From Sphingomonas sinipercae (lineage in GTDB: Bacteria; Pseudomonadota; Alphaproteobacteria; Sphingomonadales; Sphingomonadaceae): a stretch of DNA of 64,000 nt. Position 1 is the first letter of the stretch. The number at the start of each line of letters is the position of its first letter. Shown here one piece after another: positions 53,180 through 62,145 of this stretch. A program made the translations under genes and the position numbers. The stretch is from positions 1,508,501 through 1,572,500 of the forward strand of contig NZ_CP049871.1 in assembly GCF_011302055.1 (NCBI RefSeq), given 5' to 3'. Under the pieces are notes generated by a model. That model had not been told where the DNA came from. It made no database searches and worked only from the letters and a program-made list of their open reading frames with translations.

Positions 53180-54676
53180 ATGACGGAAATAAATCTTCGT
53201 GACCGGGCGATGACCGGTGTGGTCGGCCTGGACGATATTCTTGCGGGTGGCCTTCAGCGCGGCCGGGTCTATTTGATCGAAGGTAGTCCCGGCACCGGCA
53301 AAACGACCATCGCCACCCAGTTCCTTATCACTGGAGCAGCACAGGGCGAGCGCGGCCTCTACATTACCTTGTCGGAGACCGAGGAGGAGCTGCGCGAGAG
53401 CGCGGCGTCCCACGGATGGAAGTTCGACGAGCCGAACTTCGTCTACGAACTCGTGCCGCCGGAAAGCCTGCTTGACGACGACCAGCAGCAGAGCTTGCTT
53501 TATTCGTCGGATCTGGAGCTTGGCGAGACGACCAAGCGCATCTTCGAAGCGATCGAACGGGTAAAACCCGACCGCATCGTCGTCGACAGCCTGTCGGAAA
53601 TCCGGCTGCTTGCGCAAAGCTCCCTTCGCTACCGGCGGCAAGTGCTGGCGCTGAAACATTATTTCGCCCGCAACGGCGGCACGGTCATCATGCTCGATGA
53701 CCTCACCACCGAAACGCACGACAAGACAGTCCACAGCGTCGCACACGGCGTCGTCAGGTTGGAAGAACTGGCGCCGGATTACGGCGCGGAGCGGCGCCGG
53801 ATGCGCGTCATCAAATACCGCGGCCAGCGTTTCCGTGGCGGCTACCACGACATGGTGATCAAGACTGGCGGCGTCCATGTCTTCCCCCGGCTTGTCTCGG
53901 CCGAGCACAAGACCAGTTTCACGCGGGAGACCCTCCCCACCGAATCGGCCGAGCTCAACACCCTGCTTGGCGGGGGTGTCGAGCGTGGGTCGAGCACGCT
54001 CATCCTTGGTCCCGCGGGGACCGGAAAATCACTCCTCACCCTGACCTTCGCGGTCGAGGCGATCAATCGTGGAGAGAAGGCCGCCGTCTTCATTTTCGAC
54101 GAGGAAATCGGCCTGCTGTTCGAACGGGCCCGCGGCCTGGGCATGGACCTGGAGGCCCTGCAGAAACGCGGCGACCTGATCCTTGAACAGATTGACGCGG
54201 CGGAGCTTGCGCCGGGTGAATTCGCGCAGCGCGTCCGGGCCTGCGTCGAGGAACATCACGCGCGTACCGTCGTCATCGACAGCCTCAATGGCTACCAGGC
54301 CGCGATGCCGGAAGAAAAGCAGCTCATCCTGCACATGCATGAGCTTCTGCAATTCCTGAATCGGCAGGGCGCGACCACTTTCCTGACCGTCGCCCAGCAC
54401 GGCCTGGTGGGCGACATGCGCGCGCCGGTCGACGTGACCTACCTTGCCGATACGGTAATCCTGCTGCGCTACTTCGAAGCGACCGGGCGGGTTCGCCGCG
54501 CCATTTCCGTGATCAAGAAACGGACCAGCGCGCATGAGGATACGATCCGCGAATATCGCATCGGCGATTTCGGCATCGCTCTTGGCGAACCGCTAACCAA
54601 TTTCCAGGGCGTTCTTCGCGGCGTTCCGGAAATGGTCGGCGTTGAGCAGTCGCTGATGGAGGCGCATGCCAGGTGA
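53180..54676 (+). CDS. KaiC-like double-domain ATPase
   Basis: This 498-residue RecA-fold protein has two KaiC domains: P-loop GSPGTGKTT from residue 35 and GPAGTGKS from 277. The second domain keeps the acidic FDEE at the catalytic glutamate position. At the spot aligning by eye with the KaiC phosphosites there is Thr420-Tyr421, not Ser-Thr. The frame is open from 52964, but homology begins MTEINLRD. No kaiA or kaiB is seen; the partner is the coupled kinase downstream. It may act as a signalling switch. Confidence 0.87.
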   Translation: MTEINLRDRAMTGVVGLDDILAGGLQRGRVYLIEGSPGTGKTTIATQFLITGAAQGERGLYITLSETEEELRESAASHGWKFDEPNFVYELVPPESLLDDDQQQSLLYSSDLELGETTKRIFEAIERVKPDRIVVDSLSEIRLLAQSSLRYRRQVLALKHYFARNGGTVIMLDDLTTETHDKTVHSVAHGVVRLEELAPDYGAERRRMRVIKYRGQRFRGGYHDMVIKTGGVHVFPRLVSAEHKTSFTRETLPTESAELNTLLGGGVERGSSTLILGPAGTGKSLLTLTFAVEAINRGEKAAVFIFDEEIGLLFERARGLGMDLEALQKRGDLILEQIDAAELAPGEFAQRVRACVEEHHARTVVIDSLNGYQAAMPEEKQLILHMHELLQFLNRQGATTFLTVAQHGLVGDMRAPVDVTYLADTVILLRYFEATGRVRRAISVIKKRTSAHEDTIREYRIGDFGIALGEPLTNFQGVLRGVPEMVGVEQSLMEAHAR

Positions 54677-56370
54677 ATTCGGATCGCTCTGAAACCGCGC
54701 TGATCCTGGCGCCGGTCGGACGCGATTCGGCAATCGCCTCCGGGATGCTCCGCGAATCGAACATTCCGGCGCTCATCTGTTCCGATATCGATTGCCTGGT
54801 CCGCGAGCTTCGCGACGACATCGGCTTTGTCCTGGTCACGGAAGAGGCGCTGCTCGGGCGCGACCTTCGTCCCGTCGCCAACTGGATCGACAAGCAGCCG
54901 GAATGGTCGGACCTCCCCTTCGTGCTGCTGACCCACAAGGGCGGTGGCCTGGAGCGCAATCCGGAGGCCGGCCGCTTCCTCGACATGCTTGGCAACGTGA
55001 CCTTTCTCGAACGTCCGTTCCACCCGACCACGCTCATCAGCCTCGCGCGCGCTGCCTTGCGGGCGCGTAGCCGCCAGTATGAGGCGCGCGCGCGCCTGGT
55101 CGCGCTTCAGGAAAGCCAGGAAAGCCTCAAGACCGCGAACGAAACGCTCGAAGCGCGGGTTGCCGAACGGACGCGGGAACACGAGCAGGCACTCGCCCGC
55201 CTGCACGAAGCGCAGAAGCTTGAAACGCTGGGCCAGCTGACCGGCGGCGTCGCTCACGATTTCAACAATCTGCTGACCCCCGTTATCGGCAATCTCGACC
55301 TTCTCCGCCGCCGGCTTGAGCCGGGCGACAGGTCGCACCGCCTGATTGACGCAAGCCTGCAGGCGGCCAGCCGCGCCTCGACCCTGGTGCAGCGCCTCCT
55401 TGCCTTCGCCCGCCGCCAGGACCTGCGCCCACGGTCGATCGACATTGCGTCGTTGCTGGACGGGATGACCGATCTCATCCGGCGCTCGCTCGATCCGGCA
55501 ATCGAAGTCGAAATCAGCCACGCCGACGAGCTGCCTCCGGCACGCGTCGATCCCAACCAGCTCGAACTGGCCGTCCTCAACCTTGCCATCAACGCGCGCG
55601 ACGCAATGCCGCGCGGCGGCAAGCTGGAGATCATCGCCGCTGCCGAGACCGTGAAAACCGCGGGCCGGCTTCAGCCCGGCGACTATGTCCGAATCTCCGT
55701 GCGCGACGAAGGGTCGGGAATGGACGCGGACACGCTGAGCCGCGCGGTCGAACCGTTCTTTTCGACCAAAGGCGTGGGCAAGGGCACCGGCCTTGGCCTG
55801 TCGATGGTCCACGGGCTCGCCGCGCAGCTTGGCGGCATGTTGAGCCTGAAGAGCGAAAAGGGCGTCGGAACGCAGGCGGACATCTGGCTGCCCGTCGCCA
55901 GCGAAGCGCCCGTCGCGACCGATGTCGACGTCCGCTCCGTCATTCCGGCGTCGCGCCGGGCCACCATCCTGCTGGTCGACGATGAGGAACTGGTCCGAAC
56001 CGGTACGGCGGACATGCTTTCCGACCTCGGTTACGACGTCGTCGACGCCAACTCGGGGGCCGAAGCGCTGAAAATGCTTCGCGATGGGGTCGAGCCGGAC
56101 CTGCTTATCTCCGACTATTTGATGCCCGGGATGAACGGCGTCGAGCTGATCACGCAGGCGCGGACCTTGGCCCCCGCCATGCAGGCGATGCTGATCACGG
56201 GCTATTCGACCATTGCCGAAGGACCCGGCGCCTCCCTTCCGCGGCTTGCCAAGCCCTTTCGCCATGCCGAGCTCGCGGAATTCGTGGCCGAGCTCCTGGC
56301 CGAGAACGAGGGCGGAACCGTGCTTCCGTTCCGGTCCGACCGATCGGCAAGCGGGCCGCGCGACAACTGA
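54673..56370 (+). CDS. Hybrid histidine kinase with receiver domains
   Basis: This 565-residue soluble protein has an N-terminal pseudo-receiver-like domain (about 1-125), a coiled coil with Glu/Arg heptads (AARLVALQESQESLKTANET), a HisKA domain with the phospho-His195 in GGVAHDFNNLLTPV, an ATPase domain with NLAINARDAMP and GTGLGLSMVHG, and a C-terminal receiver with Asp481 in LISDYLMPG. The GTG start overlaps the KaiC-like stop (GTGA), showing coupling. Such KaiC-kinase pairs are known in bacteria outside the cyanobacterial clock. Confidence 0.9.
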   Translation: MNSDRSETALILAPVGRDSAIASGMLRESNIPALICSDIDCLVRELRDDIGFVLVTEEALLGRDLRPVANWIDKQPEWSDLPFVLLTHKGGGLERNPEAGRFLDMLGNVTFLERPFHPTTLISLARAALRARSRQYEARARLVALQESQESLKTANETLEARVAERTREHEQALARLHEAQKLETLGQLTGGVAHDFNNLLTPVIGNLDLLRRRLEPGDRSHRLIDASLQAASRASTLVQRLLAFARRQDLRPRSIDIASLLDGMTDLIRRSLDPAIEVEISHADELPPARVDPNQLELAVLNLAINARDAMPRGGKLEIIAAAETVKTAGRLQPGDYVRISVRDEGSGMDADTLSRAVEPFFSTKGVGKGTGLGLSMVHGLAAQLGGMLSLKSEKGVGTQADIWLPVASEAPVATDVDVRSVIPASRRATILLVDDEELVRTGTADMLSDLGYDVVDANSGAEALKMLRDGVEPDLLISDYLMPGMNGVELITQARTLAPAMQAMLITGYSTIAEGPGASLPRLAKPFRHAELAEFVAELLAENEGGTVLPFRSDRSASGPRDN

Positions 56371-56441
56371 CGACCTGGACCTTGGGTGTTTGACCGCTTC
56401 ATCGTAAGCGGCTGCATCCAACCTCGCGCACGGACATTCTC

Positions 56442-58463
56442 ATGAAAACGGCACAGTTGCTCAATTACGCCTTCGATCGCTGGATTCCGGGCGACAGCGG
56501 CCTGTCCGAACTCGTCAGCGCGATCGATGGCAGCCCGGTGGCAGTGACCGGCTCGGGCGGAATCGATTTCGCCAGGATGCTCAGCCATGCGCGCGATGTC
56601 GGCGGCCCGGCGCTGCGCCGGATGACCTTTCATGAGCGGGCGCGGATGCTCAAGGCGATCGGCCTTGCCATCATGGCCCGCAAGGAAGAGCTGTACGCGC
56701 TCAACTATCAGACCGGCGCGACCCGCAAGGACGGCTGGATCGACATCGAAGGCGGCGCCGGCACCCTCTTCTCCTTTTCGTCCAAGGGACGCCGCGAGCT
56801 GCCCGACGCGCACGTGCTGCTGGATGCTGCGCTCGAGCCGCTATCGAAAACCGGCAGCTTCGTCGGCCAGCACATCTACACGCCGCTGCAGGGGGCGGCG
56901 GTGCAGATCAACGCCTTCAACTTCCCCGTCTGGGGGATGCTTGAGAAGCTTGCGCCCGCCTTGCTCGCCGGCATGCCCGCAATCGTCAAACCGGCATCGG
57001 CAACGGCCTACCTCGCCGAAGCGGCGTTCCGCGTGATGATCGAATCCGGCGTGCTGCCGGAAGGCGCCGTGCAGCTGATCGTCGGCGGCGTCGGCGATCT
57101 CTTCGACCATCTCAACGGCCAGGACGTCGTCAGCTTCACCGGTTCGGCGCACACCGCGCTGAAGCTTCGCTCCCATCCGGTCGTCGCTCGGGAAAGCGTC
57201 AAGTTCGTTGCCGAACAGGACAGCCTCAACGCCTGCGTCCTCGGCCCGGACGCAGCACCGGGCACTCCCGAGTTCGACCTGTTCATCCGCGAAATCGTCA
57301 TCGAAATGACGGTGAAGGCCGGCCAGAAGTGCACCGCCATCCGCCGTGGCCTTGTCCCCGCCGCCTATCTCGACGCCGTCGAGGCCGCGCTCGGCGAGAA
57401 GCTCGGTGCGCTAAAGGTCGGCGACCCCCGCGATTCCGCGACGCGGATGGGCGCGCTGGTCAGCGAGGCGCAGCGCAAGGACGTTCGCGAAAAAATCGCG
57501 GAGCTGGAAGCGGGCGGCGCGCGGATCGTTGCCGGGGACCCCAACGCGGAATCGCCGATCGCGGGCGGCGCCTTCCTTCAACCCGTGTTGCTGCGCAGCG
57601 ACGATCCGTGGCGCACGCAGGCGGTGCACGACGTCGAGGCGTTCGGACCGGTATCGACCATCATGCCCTATCGAGACCTGGACGACGCGATCGCCCTCGC
57701 CAACCGCGGCAAGGGCAGCCTAGCGCTGTCGATGTTCAGCCATTCGCCGGACGCCGCCCGCGACTTCGTTCGCGGCGCCGCCTCGTTCCACGGTCGGATG
57801 CTCGTCATCGACCGCGACAACCACAAGGAATCGACCGGCCACGGTTCGCCCCTCCCGGTCCTCGTCCACGGCGGTCCCGGCCGGGCCGGAGGAAGCGAGG
57901 AGATGGGCGGCGTGCGCGGGGTGAAGCATTACATGCAGCGCACCGCCATCCAGTCTTCACCGGGGATGATCGCGGCCATCACCGGCCAGTACATCCCGGG
58001 CGGGCCGAAGCATGTGATCGACGTCCACCCGTTCCGCCGCAAGATGAGCGAGCTGGCCATCGGCGACACGCTCAAGACCAGGAGCCGGACCGTCACGCTG
58101 GAAGACATCGAGCATTTCGCCCACTTTACCGGCGACACCTTCTACGCCCACATGGACGAGGAAGCGGCCAAGGCCTCGCCGATCTTCGAAGGCCGGGTCG
58201 CCCACGGCTACCTGATCCTCAGCTTCGCCGCCGGCCTGTTCGTCGATCCCGATCCCGGCCCCGTGCTGGCCAATACGGGACTCGAGAACCTGCGCTTCCT
58301 GACCCCGCTGTATCCGGGCGATTCGATGCGGGTGGAGCTGACGGTGCGGTCCAAGTCCCTGAAGAACGAGGATACCGGCGTGGTCCGCTGGGCGGTCGAA
58401 ATCTTCAACCAGAAGGACGAGCTCGTCGCGACCTACGACCTGCTGACGGACAACGTGCCCTGA
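56442..58463 (+). CDS. paaZ: Bifunctional ring-opening enzyme PaaZ
   Basis: This 673-residue enzyme opens oxepin-CoA and oxidises the resulting aldehyde. The N-terminal aldehyde dehydrogenase domain has AGQKCTAIRRG with nucleophile Cys297 and NAFNFPVWGML. The C-terminal MaoC-type hydratase (from about 540) contains FTGDTFYAHMDEEAAK and VAHGYLILSFAAG. It is separated from paaG by the KaiC-kinase pair but is on the same strand. Confidence 0.94.
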   Translation: MKTAQLLNYAFDRWIPGDSGLSELVSAIDGSPVAVTGSGGIDFARMLSHARDVGGPALRRMTFHERARMLKAIGLAIMARKEELYALNYQTGATRKDGWIDIEGGAGTLFSFSSKGRRELPDAHVLLDAALEPLSKTGSFVGQHIYTPLQGAAVQINAFNFPVWGMLEKLAPALLAGMPAIVKPASATAYLAEAAFRVMIESGVLPEGAVQLIVGGVGDLFDHLNGQDVVSFTGSAHTALKLRSHPVVARESVKFVAEQDSLNACVLGPDAAPGTPEFDLFIREIVIEMTVKAGQKCTAIRRGLVPAAYLDAVEAALGEKLGALKVGDPRDSATRMGALVSEAQRKDVREKIAELEAGGARIVAGDPNAESPIAGGAFLQPVLLRSDDPWRTQAVHDVEAFGPVSTIMPYRDLDDAIALANRGKGSLALSMFSHSPDAARDFVRGAASFHGRMLVIDRDNHKESTGHGSPLPVLVHGGPGRAGGSEEMGGVRGVKHYMQRTAIQSSPGMIAAITGQYIPGGPKHVIDVHPFRRKMSELAIGDTLKTRSRTVTLEDIEHFAHFTGDTFYAHMDEEAAKASPIFEGRVAHGYLILSFAAGLFVDPDPGPVLANTGLENLRFLTPLYPGDSMRVELTVRSKSLKNEDTGVVRWAVEIFNQKDELVATYDLLTDNVP

Positions 58464-58526
58464 CCCACGCAACGTCGTCGTCGCTGCTTCGTTCGTTCGT
58501 CATATCCACCCCACAGGAGAGATACG

Positions 58527-58958
58527 ATGAAGGTCAGTGATGTGATGACGCGCGACGTCCGGACGGTTAGTCCCGATCAGACCGCGCAGGAAGCCGCCGC
58601 TTTCATGCTCAGCGAAGATGCAGGATCGATGCCGGTCAGCGAGAACGACCGCCTGATCGGGATGATCACCGACCGCGACATCGCCGTGCGCGGAGTCGCC
58701 AAGGGTTGCGGTCCCGATACGGCGATCCGCGACCTGATGAGCAACGACGTGGTCTGCGCCAAGATCGACGACGACGTTGCCGACGTCGCTTCACGCATGA
58801 GCGAAGCGCAGGTGCGCCGCCTGCCGGTGGTGGACGAGAATGAGAAGCTATGCGGGATCGTCAGCCTCGGCGACCTTAGCCGCGAGACCAGCGGCGAAAG
58901 TGCCCAACAGGCACTCGAAGGCGTGACCGCACCCGGAGGCGAGCACAGCCAAAGCTAA
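58527..58958 (+). CDS. CBS domain pair protein
   Basis: This 143-residue protein is a single CBS pair, a nucleotide-sensing module. The two motifs are MITDRDIAVRGVAKG and LCGIVSLGDLSRE. There is no attached enzyme domain, so it likely regulates a partner by binding adenine nucleotides. A strong AGGAGAG site precedes the ATG. It ends 4 bases before the convergent ATP synthase cluster. Confidence 0.88.
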   Translation: MKVSDVMTRDVRTVSPDQTAQEAAAFMLSEDAGSMPVSENDRLIGMITDRDIAVRGVAKGCGPDTAIRDLMSNDVVCAKIDDDVADVASRMSEAQVRRLPVVDENEKLCGIVSLGDLSRETSGESAQQALEGVTAPGGEHSQS

Positions 58959-58962
58959 GCTG

Positions 58963-59517
58963 TTAGCGCTTGCCGAGCTCGTCGATCGAAGCATCGACGA
59001 GCGCGGCATCCGCCTTCGCGTCGAGCTGTTCGGAAATGAGCCGCGCCGCCGCCTTGGAAGCGGCGTCCGCGGCCGCCGTGCGCAGCTGCTGGATCGCGGT
59101 ACGCTCTTCGGCGGCAATCTTTTCTTCCGCCATGCGCGTGCGGCGAACGACCAGGGCTTCCGCGTCGGTCTGCGCCTTGGCGACAATCCCCGCCGCCTCG
59201 CTGTGGGCGCGCTCGATCATCGCCGCAGCTTCGCCCTCGGCCGCCTGGGCACGAGCCTCATATTCCGCTTTCAGCGCTTCGGCTTCCTTGCGCAGCGCTT
59301 GCGCCTCGGCAAGCTGGCTGCGGATGCCCTCAATCTTGGAATCGAGCGACCGGCCAATGGCGGCGGGCACCTTCTTCCAGACCATCAGCGCAATCACGAC
59401 GACCATCGCAAGGGCAACCAGCATGGTCGCATCGAAGCCGAGCGCCTTCGGATCGACATGATGCTCCGCGCCTGCATCCACTTCGGTATGCGTGGTCTGG
59501 GTGACGGGATCAGCCAC
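58963..59517 (-). CDS. atpF: ATP synthase F0 subunit b
   Basis: This 184-residue peripheral stalk subunit has one membrane helix (MLVALAMVVVIALMVWKKVP) near residue 30-50 and then a long charged helix with KEAEALKAEYEARAQAAEGE. It forms a heterodimer with b' and links F0 to F1. I prefer the GTG at 59517 over an in-frame ATG at 59544, since it overlaps the b' stop by 8 bases. It ends the F0 operon. Confidence 0.93.
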   Translation of the reverse strand: MADPVTQTTHTEVDAGAEHHVDPKALGFDATMLVALAMVVVIALMVWKKVPAAIGRSLDSKIEGIRSQLAEAQALRKEAEALKAEYEARAQAAEGEAAAMIERAHSEAAGIVAKAQTDAEALVVRRTRMAEEKIAAEERTAIQQLRTAAADAASKAAARLISEQLDAKADAALVDASIDELGKR

Positions 59518-60004
59518 GGGCGAGTTCCTGCTGGACCGCCGCACGGGCAGCGGCCGGATCGACGTTGAGGTTGACCACGCGGGCGATCATCGCCTGCGCG
59601 GCCTCGGCGGCAACGGTTTCGATCTCGCTCAGCGCAGAGGTCCGCGCCTCGGCGATGCGCGCCTGGGCCACCTCGATCTGGCCGGCCAGCGCCTGGTCGG
59701 CTTCTCCAACCCGGGCCTCGGTGGCACGGGCTGCGGAAGCCTTGGCTTCGGCAGCAAGCTTGGCTGCTTCGGCACGGCTCTTGTCCATCCGCTCGCGATA
59801 GCCTTCCTCAAGCCGGTCGGCAGTCTCGCGGGCCGTTTCCGCTTGCTTGAGGTCGGCCGCGATCCGCGCGTCGCGAGCATCCACCGTCGACTGGATTTTC
59901 GGCAGCATGCCGAGCCCCACGACGATGAAGATCGCGCCGAAGAACACCACCAGCCAGAACAGCTGGGATGCGTAGATTTCCCCGATTTGGGCAATCTGCG
60001 GCAT
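59510..60004 (-). CDS. atpF2: ATP synthase F0 subunit b'
   Basis: This 164-residue stalk subunit begins with a membrane helix (LFWLVVFFGAIFIVVGLGML) followed by a long coiled-coil region, rich in Ala, Glu and Arg, containing KQAETARETADRLEEGYRER. Two unlike b subunits, as here, are typical of alphaproteobacteria and photosynthetic bacteria. It lies 29 bases after atpE. Confidence 0.93.
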   Translation of the reverse strand: MPQIAQIGEIYASQLFWLVVFFGAIFIVVGLGMLPKIQSTVDARDARIAADLKQAETARETADRLEEGYRERMDKSRAEAAKLAAEAKASAARATEARVGEADQALAGQIEVAQARIAEARTSALSEIETVAAEAAQAMIARVVNLNVDPAAARAAVQQELARG

Positions 60005-60033
60005 GACCGACCCCTAGGTAAGCAGCGTGTGAG

Positions 60034-60261
60034 TTAGGCGACGAACAGCAGGATCATCGCCACGACGAACGCCAGCAGGCCGAGAAGTTCGGCGGCGGCG
60101 AAGCCGATGAACAGGCGGCCCTGCTGGCTGTCGGCGGCTGCCGGGTTGCGCAGCGCGCTGCCCAGGAACGAACCGAACACGTTACCAACGCCAAGCGCGG
60201 CCATGCCAACGCCGATGGCGGCCAGACCTGCACCGAGCAGCTTTGCGGCTTCTGCGTCCAT
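60034..60261 (-). CDS. atpE: ATP synthase F0 subunit c
   Basis: This 75-residue proteolipid forms the rotor ring. It has two helices joined by the polar loop SALRNPAAADSQQG, and the proton-binding carboxylate is Glu58 in FAAAELLGLLAF. The glycine-rich first helix (LAAIGVGMAALGVGN) is typical. It is between atpB and b'. Confidence 0.96.
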   Translation of the reverse strand: MDAEAAKLLGAGLAAIGVGMAALGVGNVFGSFLGSALRNPAAADSQQGRLFIGFAAAELLGLLAFVVAMILLFVA

Positions 60262-60288
60262 TTCAAAAACTCCCTATGTAAACCGTTG

Positions 60289-61080
60289 TTAGTGAAGGTT
60301 GATCGCGTCGTTGAGGTACAGCGACGTGAGCAGTGCGAAAACGTAGGCCTGGATGGCCGCGACCAGCAGCTCGAGCGCGCTGATGCCGATCATCAGGATG
60401 AAGCTGGGAAGGCTGACCACCGGCGCGACCCAGGCCGCGTCGGCATTCATGCCGTTGATGACGAAGCCGGCGAGAACCTTGAGCAGGATGTGGCCCGCGG
60501 TCATCGCGACGAACAATCGAAGTGCGAGACTGAACGGACGCACCATGAACGACACGAATTCGACCGGGATCAGGATCGGCATCATCCACCACGGCGCGCC
60601 GTGCGGGACGAACAGGGAGAAGAAGTGGAAGCCGTGCTTGGCAAAGCCGACGGCGAGCACGATTGCGAAGGACACGATCGCCAGCACCGCGGTGACGGTC
60701 AAATGACTCGTGACGGTGAATGGGTGAACGCCCGGGACCAGTCCGAACGGCAACATCCCGAGCATGTTCGCAAACAGGATGAAGACGAACAGCGTGAAGA
60801 CGTAGGGGACGAACTTGCGACCTTGCGGCCCGACATTGGTATCCATCATGCTGGTCACGAAATTGGTCACGCCTTCGACGGCGACCTGCCAGCGGCCGGG
60901 AACCAGCTCGCGGCGCATCCCGCCCAACATGAAGAGCCAGACGGCGACCAGCGTCAGCGCCATCCACAACGCACTGTTGGTGAAGGCGATGTTGTAGCCC
61001 GCGATCTCCCAGCTCTTGCCGAACATTGGTTCGACCAGAAACTGGTGCATCGGATCGATTTTGCCCGATTCAGCGGCCAC
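60289..61080 (-). CDS. atpB: ATP synthase F0 subunit a
   Basis: This 263-residue membrane subunit forms the proton half-channels next to the c-ring. The essential arginine is in FSLALRLFVAMTAGH (Arg188). Other conserved parts are VPYVFTLFVFILFANMLGM and SALELLVAAIQAYVFALL near the C terminus. It follows atpI by 10 bases. Confidence 0.95.
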   Translation of the reverse strand: MAAESGKIDPMHQFLVEPMFGKSWEIAGYNIAFTNSALWMALTLVAVWLFMLGGMRRELVPGRWQVAVEGVTNFVTSMMDTNVGPQGRKFVPYVFTLFVFILFANMLGMLPFGLVPGVHPFTVTSHLTVTAVLAIVSFAIVLAVGFAKHGFHFFSLFVPHGAPWWMMPILIPVEFVSFMVRPFSLALRLFVAMTAGHILLKVLAGFVINGMNADAAWVAPVVSLPSFILMIGISALELLVAAIQAYVFALLTSLYLNDAINLH

Positions 61081-61090
61081 GTCAGTCCTC

Positions 61091-61405
61091 TTACTTCTTC
61101 TTCATCGAAAGCTTGATGATGCTCCAAAACCCGCCGGCGGTCCCCAGGACCATCAGCGTGATGAAGAGCATCGGCCACGTCCCCAGCAGGCGGTCGAGCA
61201 CCCAGCCGATCAACGTGCCGCCCAACAGGCCGCCGATCAGGTAGGAAAGCACGCGCTGGCCGAGTTGCTCATTGGCATCGGCCGACGGCGCCTTCCCGGT
61301 CCTGACTGCTTCTTCGCGCTGCGCCCGCTCGAGCCGCTGGTCCAGCGCATCAAGCCGTGCATCGGGTGGAAGCTTCGGGTCCTGCCCGGGTTCTTCTTCC
61401 GCCAT
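61091..61405 (-). CDS. atpI: AtpI/AtpZ family ATP synthase accessory protein
   Basis: This 104-residue protein has two membrane helices, VLSYLIGGLLGGTLIGWVLD and WPMLFITLMVLGTAGGFWSI, preceded by a charged cytosolic N terminus. Members of this family help assemble the c-ring or handle Mg2+ for the synthase. It opens the F0 operon. The 147 bases upstream probably contain the operon promoter; I see no clear hexamers. Confidence 0.9.
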   Translation of the reverse strand: MAEEEPGQDPKLPPDARLDALDQRLERAQREEAVRTGKAPSADANEQLGQRVLSYLIGGLLGGTLIGWVLDRLLGTWPMLFITLMVLGTAGGFWSIIKLSMKKK

Positions 61406-61552
61406 GACCCGTCTCCCTCATGTGCGTCGCGACGCTTCGAAAAAGCGCAACGCGAAAAGGCTAGGAACATGGCGGCGAAAAGAGCCCGCCAAGGCGCCGC
61501 TCCTTTATGAAGCAGCCTCCCGATAGTCAACCGCGCGGCGTCGGCCGACGCG

Positions 61553-61933
61553 TCAGTTTCCGCAGTAGCTTGGCAACGGCACGGTCTGGCCGGGTGCGCG
61601 GCGGCGCCAGGCGCCGTGGGCAAGCATGTAGAACTCGCCGACCTGCACGCGGGTCAGCAGTTCGCAGCCGGTGGCAATGCCGGCAACCTGGGCGGCGACG
61701 CCGCGGCGGGTGCCGAGCCCGATGTAGATGTTGCGCCGCTTGATGTTGATCGCACCGACCTGCCGGCGCACTGAATCCGGCACCGGGCTGACGATCCCCA
61801 TATAGCCGTCATAGCGCTCGCCAACCTGGCCGGCCTGCCGCGCGGCGTTTAGCACGCTCATGTTTTGGGCGCCGGCAGGCAGCGGGGCGGCGACCGCAAT
61901 CGCCAGCAGCAGTGCGGACAGCGGGCGCATCAT
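61553..61933 (-). CDS. ydbL: YdbL family periplasmic protein
   Basis: This 126-residue protein has a signal peptide (LSALLLAIAVAAPLPAGAQ) and the DUF1318 domain: LNAARQAGQVGERYDGYMG, INIKRRNIYIGLGTRRGV. It is the third gene of the ydbH-ynbE-ydbL operon, whose products in E. coli form an intermembrane phospholipid transport system. Its start overlaps the ynbE stop by 4 bases. Confidence 0.88.
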   Translation of the reverse strand: MMRPLSALLLAIAVAAPLPAGAQNMSVLNAARQAGQVGERYDGYMGIVSPVPDSVRRQVGAINIKRRNIYIGLGTRRGVAAQVAGIATGCELLTRVQVGEFYMLAHGAWRRRAPGQTVPLPSYCGN

Positions 61934-62145
61934 GGCCGCGTCGGGGGCGCCGGGAAGGCGTCCGGGTTCTGGTTGATGATCCGCTGCACGTCCTGCTGCA
62001 GCCGGACCAGCACTTCCTGGCGAATCGCCACGTTGAGATTGATCTCGATCGGCTTTTCGGGCGCCTTGACCGTGATGCAGCTGGCCAGCGGCAACGCGAA
62101 CAGCGCCACCGTCGCATTCCTGCAGAGGGTTTTCATTGTCCTCAT
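61930..62145 (-). CDS. ynbE: YnbE family lipoprotein
   Basis: This 71-residue lipoprotein has a lipobox LPLASC at about residues 18-23, so it should be anchored in the outer membrane. The mature part, PIEINLNVAIRQEVLVRLQQ, is conserved in the YnbE family. Translation may start at ATG 62145 or at the ATG 3 codons later. It overlaps ydbH upstream and ydbL downstream by 4 bases each. Confidence 0.9.
   Translation of the reverse strand: MRTMKTLCRNATVALFALPLASCITVKAPEKPIEINLNVAIRQEVLVRLQQDVQRIINQNPDAFPAPPTRP

Noticed and set aside
61237..61623. 128-codon minus-strand frame overlapping atpI and ydbL
   Set aside because: It overlaps the N-terminal coding part of atpI and the end of ydbL in another phase and has no recognisable content.
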